From assembly GCF_041912895.1 (NCBI RefSeq), contig NZ_JAYSGI010000001.1:930001-994000 (forward strand): 64,000 nt of DNA. The letters are read 5' to 3'. Origin of the DNA: Pelagerythrobacter sp041912895. GTDB taxonomy: Bacteria > Pseudomonadota > Alphaproteobacteria > Sphingomonadales > Sphingomonadaceae. The translations under genes and the position numbers were made by a program. The stretch's first letter is position 1, and the number at the start of each line of letters is the position of its first letter. Below, one piece after another: positions 33,650 to 41,224 of the stretch. The notes beneath the pieces are model-generated. The model ran no database searches and had not been told where the DNA came from. It worked only from the letters and a program-made list of their open reading frames with translations.

Positions 33650-34209
33650 GATCTTGGTCGTGCCGCGTCCATGGCAGGCGAAGGTCGAGCCTGCCGTGAC
33701 GGCATATCCATAAACTTCAATTCTACTTTATCTTTGGGCTCGTGGACGATCGAAACCACCGTCGCTTCGGCGCTGCCCGAGAGGCAGATTTCACGCCGCT
33801 CGCCATCGGCGAAGCAGACCGAGCGCGGCGGCGGCTCGCGCGTGGGAGAATACTGCACCAGCGACAATGTCGCGCGCCCGGCCTGCGCGAGTTGGAGGAC
33901 CGCATGGCCGTCCGCCATTTGGTGACGCAAGGGCACATGACCGAGCGGCGCGCGGGCGAGCGCCCGGAGCATGGCCGCAACCCAACCGTCTGCGAAACCT
34001 CGCGCCGCTTCGAGATCGGTCAGCACCGCGTCGAGCGCCCGGCAATCGCCCAGCGGTGTGCCCGCGCCGAAACGATCGAAGTCGGCGAGAACCGGCGCCA
34101 CGCCGTCCGCCGCGCGCCAGTCGCCCGCAGCCTCTTCCAGCACCCTCCGGGCCCGGCGCTGCGCGGTCGGATCGCCACGCAACGCCTCTATCGCGGCGTC
34201 GATACGCAC
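33646..34209 (-). CDS. unknown protein; possible N-terminal half of a frameshifted gene
   Basis: 187 residues from GTG 34209, 14 bp after the 55-residue ORF. The N-terminal half is helical (RIDAAIEALRGDPTAQRRAR and VLTDLEAARGFADGWVAAML); the C-terminal half is strand-rich (VLQLAQAGRATLSLVQYSP and EATVVSIVHEPKDKVE). After E163 the last 24 residues (LKFMDMPSRQARPSP and on) lose protein-like character and the DNA there is AT-richer than the flanks. I read this as a frame slip. No family is recognised. The pair and the cupin-like gene share overlapping starts and stops, so they form one translational unit. Confidence 0.5.
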   Translation of the reverse strand: MRIDAAIEALRGDPTAQRRARRVLEEAAGDWRAADGVAPVLADFDRFGAGTPLGDCRALDAVLTDLEAARGFADGWVAAMLRALARAPLGHVPLRHQMADGHAVLQLAQAGRATLSLVQYSPTREPPPRSVCFADGERREICLSGSAEATVVSIVHEPKDKVELKFMDMPSRQARPSPAMDAARPRS

Positions 34210-34223
34210 CGGCCTCGGCCCGT

Positions 34224-34391
34224 TCAGCCGATTCCCGCCAGGCCGCTCGGCATCGTCTCGTAGAGATAGATCATGATGATCACCGCACGGTCGTCGGTGG
34301 CAGCGGTCGCGGCGTTCGACAGGCTGCCGAACATGCCCACGGCGCTGTCGAGCGCGGGCAGCGAGGAGAGGTCGATCTTCGGAAGGTTCAT
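34224..34391 (-). CDS. 55-residue peptide heading an unknown four-gene operon
   Basis: A complete small ORF with ATG at 34391, AGGG nine bases upstream and TGA at 34224. The peptide begins MNLPKIDLSSLPALDSAVGM, continues FGSLSNAATAATDDRAVIIM and ends IYLYETMPSGLAGIG. It lacks a signal peptide and Cys; the first part is amphipathic and the tail has a short hydrophobic strand followed by a Gly-rich end. It lies 14 bp before the next gene in the same operon. A small protein partner or a modified peptide precursor are both possible; nothing in the sequence decides between them. Confidence 0.6.
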   Translation of the reverse strand: MNLPKIDLSSLPALDSAVGMFGSLSNAATAATDDRAVIIMIYLYETMPSGLAGIG

Positions 34392-34509
34392 CTGCGCATT
34401 CCCTGGTGACGCGGACTCGATGCGGCCCGCGACGGGGGAATGACGCGGCGCGTGCGCGGCGGGAAATTAGAACATTGCAATGCCTCGCCGGGCGACTAGA
34501 GCCCGCGCG

Positions 34510-34953
34510 ATGGCAAGCGACCTGCCCCCTTTCGACCCCGCGACGGCGTCCGGGACGATGCTGCGCCACGGCCACCCGGGCTGGCTGGGGCTGCGCTACG
34601 GCGCGCACGGCGACGACTGGGTCGAGCTGACATTGCCCTGGCGCGAGGATCTCGTGGGCGAGACCGGCAGCGGCATTCTCGCCACCGGGCCGATCGTCAG
34701 CCTGATGGACATGGCCTCGGGCATGGCGATCTGGACCGCGACCGGCGAGTTCAAGGCGGTCGCCACGCTCGATCTCAGGGTCGATTACATGCGCCCCGCG
34801 CGCGAGGGCGCGGCGGTCAGCGGCCGCGCCGAATGCTACCGCGTGACGCGCTCGGCGGCGTTCGTGCGGGGCATCGCGCACGATGGCGCGCCCGACGATC
34901 CGGTGGCGCATGTCGCCGGCGTGTTCATGTCGATTCCGTGGAGGCCGCGATGA
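34510..34953 (+). CDS. PaaI-family thioesterase, first of a pair
   Basis: 147 residues with a hot-dog fold. The family pattern includes ETGSGILATGPIVSLMDMASG (the helix carrying the catalytic Asp/Glu position) and LDLRVDYMRPAREGAAVSG. Such enzymes hydrolyse acyl-CoA or aryl-CoA thioesters. The start ATG at 34510 excludes a basic run upstream. The next gene is a second, diverged hot-dog protein with an ATGA overlap, so the two may form a heteromeric enzyme. Divergent from the peptide operon. Confidence 0.8.
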   Translation: MASDLPPFDPATASGTMLRHGHPGWLGLRYGAHGDDWVELTLPWREDLVGETGSGILATGPIVSLMDMASGMAIWTATGEFKAVATLDLRVDYMRPAREGAAVSGRAECYRVTRSAAFVRGIAHDGAPDDPVAHVAGVFMSIPWRPR

Positions 34954-35387
34954 CCGATCGGGCGACCATCGCCGAGCTGGAGCGCGAGCTGCCCGCCTAT
35001 GCCCGCTCCCTCGGGATCACCGTCGATTCGCTCGAGGACGGCTCGCCCGTACTCGCGATCCCCTTCGGTACGATCGTCGAAGGGCGGCCAACGGTGTTCC
35101 ACGGCGGCGCGACGAGCGGGCTGCTCGAAAACGCGGGCTATGCCGCGCTGCGCGCCGAACTCGCACGCGCCGGGCGGCAGCAGAGGCTCAAGCCGATCAA
35201 CGTCACCGTGCAGTTCCTCAGCGCCGCCAAGAGCAAGCCGACCTTCGCGCGCGGCCGCGTGCTCCGATTGGGCCGGCGCAACGCCAACATCGAGGTCGAG
35301 GCGTGGCAAGACGACCGCGCGCGCCCGGTGGCGACCGCGGTGATGAACGTGCTGATGGCGGAGCCGGAAGGCGGTAGCGAAGGCTGA
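34950..35387 (+). CDS. PaaI-family thioesterase, second of a pair
   Basis: 145 residues. Hot-dog motifs: RPTVFHGGATSGLLENAGYAAL (the HGG motif usual in PaaI thioesterases) and INVTVQFLSAAKSKPTFARG. The first gene of the pair lacks HGG and has TGP at that place, so the two differ in active-site residues. Overlap ATGA with the first. It ends before a repeat-bounded intergenic region with no obvious terminator. Confidence 0.8.
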   Translation: MTDRATIAELERELPAYARSLGITVDSLEDGSPVLAIPFGTIVEGRPTVFHGGATSGLLENAGYAALRAELARAGRQQRLKPINVTVQFLSAAKSKPTFARGRVLRLGRRNANIEVEAWQDDRARPVATAVMNVLMAEPEGGSEG

Positions 35388-35428
35388 TTTGACGCAAGCC
35401 TGCGTTGACGACGACACTGCTGCTTAGT

Positions 35429-35597
35429 TCACGCGGAGACGCTGAGACGCGGAGGATTTTTCGCGATATTCCACTGTCAGACACTCCTGCGCAGCGGGCA
35501 TCTGATGACAACGCTGGAGCTGGGAGCCCGCTTCGCGGAAAATGGAAATCAGAACGACCAAAGCTCGAACTCTCCGCGCCTTCGCGTCTCCGCGTGA
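35429..35597. repeat. 169-bp element bounded by inverted repeats
   Basis: The left end (35429-35454) and right end (35572-35597) are 26-base inverted copies differing at three positions, starting TCACGCGGAGACGC. About 117 bp lies between them, with no gene. The ends consist of CGCGGAG units, a pattern I know from short intergenic repeats in related genomes. The gap between the thioesterase stop (35387) and mrcA (35608) holds little else. It may be a miniature mobile element or a REP variant. Confidence 0.6.
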
Positions 35598-35607
35598 GCC
35601 AAACCTT

Positions 35608-37728
35608 CTATTGTGGCGCTGATTCTTCAACGGTGTCCGGTGGAGCCCCCGCCTCCAGCCCCACACCGTTCTCGTCAAGCCGGACGTCCAGCGGCACGCC
35701 GTCGACATCGGTCGAGATCACCACGCCGCCTTCGCGGACGCGCAGCCGCGTGCCGTCGTCGCCCAGCGGAATGTCGCCGATCTGCGGCACGTCCTGCGGC
35801 TGGACCGGGCCGCTGGGATCGGGGCTCGGCGTCGCCTGCGGGCGGGCGGGCGCCCGCGCCTCGCCGAGCGCTTGGCGCATGAAATCGCGCCAGATGCGCG
35901 CGGGCAATCCGCCGCCGTGGATTCCGGCGAGCGGCGAGTTGTCGTCGTTACCGATCCACACGCCGACCACCAGATCGCCCGCGTAGCCGACGAACAACGC
36001 GTCGCGGTTGTCCTGGCTGGTGCCGGTCTTGCCGAAGTTCGGCCCGCGCAGCATCGCCGCGCGCCCGGTGCCGCCGTTGATCGCCGCGCGCAGGAGCTGC
36101 TGGATCTGCTCGTGCTTGCGGCCCGAGAGGCTGTCCTTGCCGTCCCACAACCAGTCGAACCAGCCCGGCTCGCCTTGCGCGAAGGCGTGGGGATTTACGG
36201 GAAACTGGTTCGCGGCGATCCCGGCATAGGCGGCGGTCAGCTCCATCAGCGTCATCGTCGAGGTGCCGAGCGCGAGGCTGGGATCGCCCTCGGCGAGCGG
36301 CGAGGATACGCCGAGATCGCGCGCGGTCGCGATCACCGCCTCGCTGCCCACCCGTTCGAACAGGCGCACCGCGGCGACGTTGCTCGATCGCGCAAACGCC
36401 TGTTCGAGCGTCAGGCTGTCCGAATAGTTGCCGCTGGCGTTCTGCGGGCGGTAGCTGCCTTCGGCGATCTCGGTATTGTCGATCAGGTCCTGCGGCGCCA
36501 TGCCGGCCTCGAGCGCGGCGAGATAGACGAACAGCTTGAAGGTCGATCCCGGCTGGCGCCGCGCCTGCGTCGCGCGGTTGAACGGCGACGCCTCGTAATC
36601 GCGCCCGCCGATCATCGCCACGACTTCGCCGTTGGTCCGCATCGCCACCAGTGCGACCTGCGCATCGCCGAGCGGTGCGCGTGCGGTGACGTCGCGGGCG
36701 ATGCCCTGCAGCCGCGAATCGAGCGTGGTGGTGATCGTGCGTTCGGCATAGCCGCCCTCGCTCAGCTCGCGCGCGGCGGGCAGCGCCCAGTCGGCGAAAT
36801 ACGTGCCGGTCGGCAGCTCGTTGCGGGTGCGCACGTCAAGCCGCGGGGTCGGCATGGCGCGCGCCTGCGCCGCGCTCAGGTAACCGGCGTCGGCCATCGC
36901 GCCCACAACCACCCGCATCCGGTCCTCCGCGAGGTCGAAATTGCGCGTCGGCGCGAGGCGCGAAGGGGCCTTGAGCAGCCCCGCCAGCATCGCCGCCTGC
37001 TCGGGGCGGAGGTTCTCCGGCTGGCGGTAGAAATAGTGCAGCGATGCGGCGCGCAAACCATAGGTGTTGTCGCCGAAATAGGCGTTGGAAAGATAGCGTT
37101 CGAGGATCTCGTCCTTGCTCAGCCACGCCTCCAGCCAGAACGCGATCAGCGCCTCCTGCCCCTTGCGCATCAGGCTCTGTTCGGGCGTCAGAAACGTGAA
37201 CTTGGCGAGCTGCTGGGTGATCGTGGAGCCGCCCTGCGTCGGCCCGCCGGTGAAGTTGGACCATGCCGCGCGCGCGATCCCGCGCGGGTCGATGCCCCAG
37301 TGGCTGTAGAAGCGCCGGTCCTCGATCGCGAGGAACGGCTCGATTACGTGGGCGGGCAATTCGGCCACTTGCACCGGCTCGTCCACCACCGCGCCGTTGC
37401 GCGCGATCGGCGTCCCGTCGGAGGCGAGCAGGGTCAGCTGCGGCGGTGCGATCGGTTCCAGCGAGCGCGAGAGCGGCGCGGTGACCGCGAGCCAGCCGAC
37501 CAGCAGGATGAAGGCGAACAGCATCCCTGCGACGATCCTCACCGCCAGCTTGCGGCGGCGGCGCTTCGTCTCGCGCTTCGGCTCGTCGTCGATATAGCGG
37601 TCGAGTTCGTCGAGCCGCTCCGCCCACGGATCGGCTGCGGGAGCGTCCTGCACGGCGAAATATCCCGGCCCGACCGGTTCGCCGCCACCGCGCCGATTGC
37701 GCGAAGTCCAGGAAAAGGTGCGATCCAT
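35608..37728 (-). CDS. mrcA: penicillin-binding protein 1A-type bifunctional transglycosylase/transpeptidase
   Basis: 706 residues. Order: cytoplasmic basic tail, one membrane helix (about 62-82), glycosyltransferase domain with catalytic E136 in AIEDRRFYSHWGIDPRG and GGSTITQQLAKFTF, and a transpeptidase with S395-TFK, S448-SN and K567-TGT. It polymerises and cross-links peptidoglycan in the periplasm. The C-terminal 75 residues are Pro/Asp-rich. The N-terminus includes an unusual ~50-residue Arg/Gly and acidic segment before the helix. ATG 37728 is four bases from a 26-bp palindrome at 37732-37757. Confidence 0.9.
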   Translation of the reverse strand: MDRTFSWTSRNRRGGGEPVGPGYFAVQDAPAADPWAERLDELDRYIDDEPKRETKRRRRKLAVRIVAGMLFAFILLVGWLAVTAPLSRSLEPIAPPQLTLLASDGTPIARNGAVVDEPVQVAELPAHVIEPFLAIEDRRFYSHWGIDPRGIARAAWSNFTGGPTQGGSTITQQLAKFTFLTPEQSLMRKGQEALIAFWLEAWLSKDEILERYLSNAYFGDNTYGLRAASLHYFYRQPENLRPEQAAMLAGLLKAPSRLAPTRNFDLAEDRMRVVVGAMADAGYLSAAQARAMPTPRLDVRTRNELPTGTYFADWALPAARELSEGGYAERTITTTLDSRLQGIARDVTARAPLGDAQVALVAMRTNGEVVAMIGGRDYEASPFNRATQARRQPGSTFKLFVYLAALEAGMAPQDLIDNTEIAEGSYRPQNASGNYSDSLTLEQAFARSSNVAAVRLFERVGSEAVIATARDLGVSSPLAEGDPSLALGTSTMTLMELTAAYAGIAANQFPVNPHAFAQGEPGWFDWLWDGKDSLSGRKHEQIQQLLRAAINGGTGRAAMLRGPNFGKTGTSQDNRDALFVGYAGDLVVGVWIGNDDNSPLAGIHGGGLPARIWRDFMRQALGEARAPARPQATPSPDPSGPVQPQDVPQIGDIPLGDDGTRLRVREGGVVISTDVDGVPLDVRLDENGVGLEAGAPPDTVEESAPQ

Positions 37729-37731
37729 CTC

Positions 37732-37757
37732 TGCTGTGTTAAGCGCTTAACACAGCA
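37732..37757. promoter_or_regulatory. 26-bp perfect palindrome before mrcA
   Basis: TGCTGTGTTAAGC (37732-37744) and GCTTAACACAGCA (37745-37757) are exact inverted copies with no centre gap. The inner TGTTAAGCGCTTAACA has the central CG and AAGCGCTT core typical of LacI-family operators. As RNA it could also fold into a hairpin, but no T tract follows on either strand. It lies in the 47-bp gap between the cobS stop and mrcA start, overlapping the place where an mrcA ribosome site would lie, so it probably controls mrcA expression. Confidence 0.65.
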
Positions 37758-37775
37758 TGGGCGCGTTGCAAATCG

Positions 37776-38768
37776 TCAGGTGCTCGCGACGACGCTCTCG
37801 GGAAGTTCTGCGCCGAACACGCGCTGATAGTATTCGGCCACCAGCATCCGTTCGGCCTCGTCGCACTTGTTGAGGAAGCTGAGGCGGAAGGCAAAGCCGA
37901 TGTCCTTGAAGATCGCCGTGTTTTCCGCCCAGGTGATGACCGTGCGCGGGCTCATCACGGTGGACACGTCGCCGTTAATGAAGCCTTGCCGGGTGAGATC
38001 GGCGACCTTGATCATGTCGGCGATGGTCTTCGCGTCGGTTTCCGGGTTCTTGGCGGCGACGATCTGCTGCTCGGTCTCGGCGGGCAGGTAGTTCAGGCCG
38101 ACGACGATGTTCCAGCGGTCCATCTGGCCCTGGTTGATCGCCTGCGTGCCGTGATAGAGCCCGCTGGTATCGCCGAGGCCCACGGTGTTGGCGGTAGCGA
38201 ACAGGCGGAAATTGGCGTCGGGCCGGATCACGCGGTTCTGGTCGAGCAGCGTCAGCTTGCCCGCCTGTTCGAGCACGCGCTGGATCACGAACATCACGTC
38301 GGGCCGCCCGGCGTCGTATTCGTCGAACACCAGCGCCACCGGGTGCTGGAGCGCCCAGGGCAGCAGCCCTTCGCGGAATTCGGTCACCTGCAACCCGTCG
38401 CGCAGCACGATCGCGTCGCGCCCGACGAGGTCGATGCGGCTGATGTGCGCATCCAGGTTGATGCGGATGCACGGCCAGTTGAGGCGCGCGGCGACCTGCT
38501 CGATGTGAGTCGACTTGCCGGTGCCGTGATAGCCCTGCACCATCACCCGGCGGTTGTGCGCGAAGCCGGCGAGGATCGCGAGCGTGGTGTCCGGATCGAA
38601 CACGTAGGCCTCGTCGAGATCGGGCGTACGCTCGTCCGCCTTGGAAAATGCGGGGACTTTCCAGTCGATGTCGATCCCGAACGTCTCACGCACGTCCACC
38701 TCGGTGTCGGGCGCGGCGATCACGGTCTTGCTCGCCTGGTCGAAGCTCTTGTCGGTCATGTCGTTCAT
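37776..38768 (-). CDS. cobS: aerobic cobaltochelatase subunit CobS
   Basis: 330 residues, MoxR/AAA+ type ATPase. Walker A is GYHGTGKSTHIEQVA and Walker B is VALVFDEYDAGRPD; FRLFATANTVGLGDTSGLYHG is typical of CobS. With CobN and CobT it inserts cobalt into hydrogenobyrinic diamide in aerobic cobalamin synthesis. ATG 38768 fits the conserved start; 38759 is the alternative. The cobT gene, which often lies nearby, is not in the window, and mrcA follows instead. Confidence 0.9.
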   Translation of the reverse strand: MNDMTDKSFDQASKTVIAAPDTEVDVRETFGIDIDWKVPAFSKADERTPDLDEAYVFDPDTTLAILAGFAHNRRVMVQGYHGTGKSTHIEQVAARLNWPCIRINLDAHISRIDLVGRDAIVLRDGLQVTEFREGLLPWALQHPVALVFDEYDAGRPDVMFVIQRVLEQAGKLTLLDQNRVIRPDANFRLFATANTVGLGDTSGLYHGTQAINQGQMDRWNIVVGLNYLPAETEQQIVAAKNPETDAKTIADMIKVADLTRQGFINGDVSTVMSPRTVITWAENTAIFKDIGFAFRLSFLNKCDEAERMLVAEYYQRVFGAELPESVVAST

Positions 38769-38851
38769 CTCGGAGCGGGTGCCTATACGCGCGGGGGATT
38801 CGCTGCAAGCGCGTGTGCCGCTAGATTTCATTCCACGCCGCCAAGGGTATA

Positions 38852-39700
38852 GTGGCCGCGATGGACAAGCGCCGCCCGACCGACCGCCTGCGCGAGGAAC
38901 TCGTGCGCCGCGTGCGCGCCACATTCAACGAGGATGGCCAGCAATCGGTGCCGCCGTCGGACGAGGCGCTGTTCGAACGCGATTCGCCGATCCGCATGGT
39001 CCATGCCGACGTGGTCGGGATGATGGTGGGCGGGATCAGGGGGCTGCTGCTCCAGATGCTCCACCCGCATGCGTTGCAGGGCGTGCTCGACCATTCGGAC
39101 TTTCGCGCCGATATGCACGGGCGGCTGCGGCGCACGGCACGCTTCATCGCCGTAACGACCTTCGGCCATCGCAACGAAGCGACGGCGGCGATCGAGCGGG
39201 TCAACCGCATTCACGAACGGGTCCGCGGCACCCTGCCCGACGGCACCGCCTATTCCGCACGCGATCCGCGCACGCTGGCATGGGTCCACGTGGCCGAGGC
39301 GACGAGCTTCCTCGCCGCCTATCAGCGCCACGTGCGGCCCGATATGCCCAACCACGAAAAGGACGAATACTTTCGCCAGTTCGCCCTGATCGCTCGCGCG
39401 CTGGGCGCCGATCCGGTACCGACCGACCAGCGTGAAGCGGATGCGATGTTCCGCGATCTGCGCGCCGATTTGCGCGGATCGGCCGAGGCGCGCGAAGTGG
39501 CGCAATTGGTGCTCACCGGGCGGCCCGAAGGCGCACCGCCGGCGCTGCAGGCGATGCTCGCGGCCGAGGCGGTCGCACTGCTGCCGCCGTTCGCGCGCTC
39601 GATGCTGGGTCTGGAAAGGCCGGGCCTCGCCGCGTTGCCCGCTCGCGCCGCTACCTGGGGCGTGGGCAAGACGCTGCGCTGGGCGTTCCGACAGGGCTAG
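38852..39700 (+). CDS. DUF2236 (MpaB-like) putative oxygenase
   Basis: 282 residues from GTG 38852, or 279 from ATG 38861. The family is PF09995, related to latex-clearing protein and MpaB. Visible: DSPIRMVHADVVGMMVGGIRGLLLQMLHPHALQGVLDHS, with the HPHA motif and a Arg/His-rich FGHRNEATAAI region that could bind heme; and LAWVHVAEATSFLAAYQRHV. Function is unproven for this branch. It ends overlapping the HxlR gene by four bases on the other strand. Confidence 0.75.
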   Translation: MAAMDKRRPTDRLREELVRRVRATFNEDGQQSVPPSDEALFERDSPIRMVHADVVGMMVGGIRGLLLQMLHPHALQGVLDHSDFRADMHGRLRRTARFIAVTTFGHRNEATAAIERVNRIHERVRGTLPDGTAYSARDPRTLAWVHVAEATSFLAAYQRHVRPDMPNHEKDEYFRQFALIARALGADPVPTDQREADAMFRDLRADLRGSAEAREVAQLVLTGRPEGAPPALQAMLAAEAVALLPPFARSMLGLERPGLAALPARAATWGVGKTLRWAFRQG

Positions 39701-40380
39701 GCCAGCTTCGGCGGCAGTTCGAACAGTGCGGTATAGCGCAGCGCCAGTTCCCGGTCGCCTTCGATGACGAGGCCCGCTTCGTGCTCGAGCTGCTCCCACG
39801 GCACACCCGCATAGAGCCCGCCCGCCACGATCGAGGCCGTCGACGCCCGGAACACCGCGTCGGCCTCCGCCGGATCGCCGCGCCGGATCGGTAGCGCGCC
39901 CTTCCCCGGTTCCGCGAGGAACGTGTCCTCCCCGATCGCGAAACCGATGGCGCCCTTCACCGCCCCGACGCGCGCCTTGTCGACCATCGTGCGCATCGAG
40001 ATCATCAGCGAGACCGGCGAAAGCGGCAGCATGGGATCGTGCGCACTCGATTGCGCGGCCCAGCGGCCCGCCTCCTGAAGCAGAGGTTCGGCCGCATAGC
40101 CCCATTCGGTCAGTTCATAGACCTGCGCCTTGCCCGGCGGCGGAAGCCGGCGTTTCACCAGTACCCGAGCTTCCTCCAGCGAGGCGAGCCGTTCGGTCAG
40201 CACCTTGGCGCTGATTCCGGGCAGGCTGGCGCGGATGTCGGAGAAGCGCCGCGCCCCGAGCATTAATTCCCTGACGATCAACAGCGACCAGCGTTCGCCC
40301 ACGAGTTCCATCGCGAAGGCCGTGCCACAGGCGTCTTCGTACCACTTACCGTGCAGTCCAGTTTCTTTTTGTAACTTCAT
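39697..40380 (-). CDS. HxlR-family transcriptional regulator
   Basis: 227 residues. The HxlR winged helix spans about 10-110: CGTAFAMELVGERWSLLIVREL, FSDIRASLPGISAKVLTERLASLEEARVLV, then a wing and LTEWGYAAEPLLQEAGRW. The C-terminal ~110 residues form an extra domain, possibly a ligand pocket, longer than in the short HxlR proteins. Cys18 in the DACGTAF position is the Cys sometimes used to sense aldehydes or thiol stress in the family. It is divergent from the DUF899/VOC/GST block, and tandem repeats lie at its start. Confidence 0.88.
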   Translation of the reverse strand: MKLQKETGLHGKWYEDACGTAFAMELVGERWSLLIVRELMLGARRFSDIRASLPGISAKVLTERLASLEEARVLVKRRLPPPGKAQVYELTEWGYAAEPLLQEAGRWAAQSSAHDPMLPLSPVSLMISMRTMVDKARVGAVKGAIGFAIGEDTFLAEPGKGALPIRRGDPAEADAVFRASTASIVAGGLYAGVPWEQLEHEAGLVIEGDRELALRYTALFELPPKLA

Positions 40381-40397
40381 AGTTGCTTTTTGTAACT
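40365..40397. promoter_or_regulatory. 12-bp direct repeats at the HxlR start, probable operator
   Basis: CTTTTTGTAACT occurs at 40365-40376 and again at 40386-40397, spaced 21 bp apart, or two helical turns. The left copy lies inside the first codons of the HxlR gene and the right copy is just upstream. On the minus strand a tiny frame (ATG at 40400, seven codons) ends in a TGA that overlaps the HxlR ATG. Direct repeats two turns apart fit binding of a dimer to one face of DNA. Which regulator binds is inferred from position. Confidence 0.65.
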
Positions 40398-40468
40398 CAT
40401 GAGGTCAGAAAGTGCAAGTTCCGATTCGCGCCAAGGCGACCAACACGGATCGAACGAGGAGCAGGACG

Positions 40469-41200
40469 ATGAACGACAGCGCGACATTGCCGCCCGAGAG
40501 CGAACTGAAACCGGCATCCGAACTCGCGGCCGCGAGCGACACGCGGCAGATTGGCGAAAGCGCCGAATATCGTAGCGCTCGGACCGCGCTGCTGGCCGAA
40601 GAAATCGCGCTGCGCGGGCAGATTCAGCGCGTCGCGCAACATCGCCGCGCGCTGCCGCCCGGCCCGGTCGCCGGGGATTACCGCTTTCTCGATAAAAAGG
40701 GCGACGAACTCGGCCTGATCGACCTGTTCGGGGAGCACGACACCCTGTTTACCTATTTCTGGATGTTCGGCCCGGAGCGCGAACGGCCGTGCCCGATGTG
40801 CACCTCGTTCGTCGGTTCGCTCGACATTCCGGCGCCCGATATCGAACAGCGCATCGCGCTGGCGATCGTTGGCCGATCGCCGGTCGAGCGCCAGCTCGCC
40901 GTGGCACGAGAGCGCGGCTGGAGCCACCTGAAGTTCTACCAGACGGTCGGCGACGATTTCGGCCGCGAATGGGGCGCGCTGACCGACGGCGAGGACGGGC
41001 TCGACGAAGGCGCAGCGGTGCTCGTGTGGCAGCGCGACGGCGATCGCGCGCGCCTGTTCTGGGCCGCCGAAGGTGGCCTGGAGACCGCCGATCCCGGCTT
41101 CGACCCCCACCTCGCGCCGGACCCCACACCGCTCTGGAACGTGCTCGACATGACGCCGGGCGGCCGCGGAACCGGCTGGTATCCCAAACTCGAATACTAA
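40469..41200 (+). CDS. DUF899 thioredoxin-like protein, copy 1
   Basis: 243 residues. A thioredoxin-like fold is indicated by FTYFWMFGPERERPCPMCTSFVGSLD with a C108-x2-C111 pair, and by the family start ESAEYRSARTALLAEEIALR. DUF899 proteins are widespread and uncharacterised. The C-terminal GGRGTGWYPKLEY is well kept. ATG 40469 has CGAGGAG upstream. First gene of the block divergent to HxlR, it starts the stretch of closely spaced genes with GGAGAG-type ribosome sites. Confidence 0.85.
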   Translation: MNDSATLPPESELKPASELAAASDTRQIGESAEYRSARTALLAEEIALRGQIQRVAQHRRALPPGPVAGDYRFLDKKGDELGLIDLFGEHDTLFTYFWMFGPERERPCPMCTSFVGSLDIPAPDIEQRIALAIVGRSPVERQLAVARERGWSHLKFYQTVGDDFGREWGALTDGEDGLDEGAAVLVWQRDGDRARLFWAAEGGLETADPGFDPHLAPDPTPLWNVLDMTPGGRGTGWYPKLEY

Positions 41201-41224
41201 ATCCACCACGACTGGAGAGACCTG

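Noticed and set aside
35872..37827. Long plus-strand frame opposite mrcA
   Set aside because: It covers conserved penicillin-binding protein motifs on the other strand, and the translation shows no domains.
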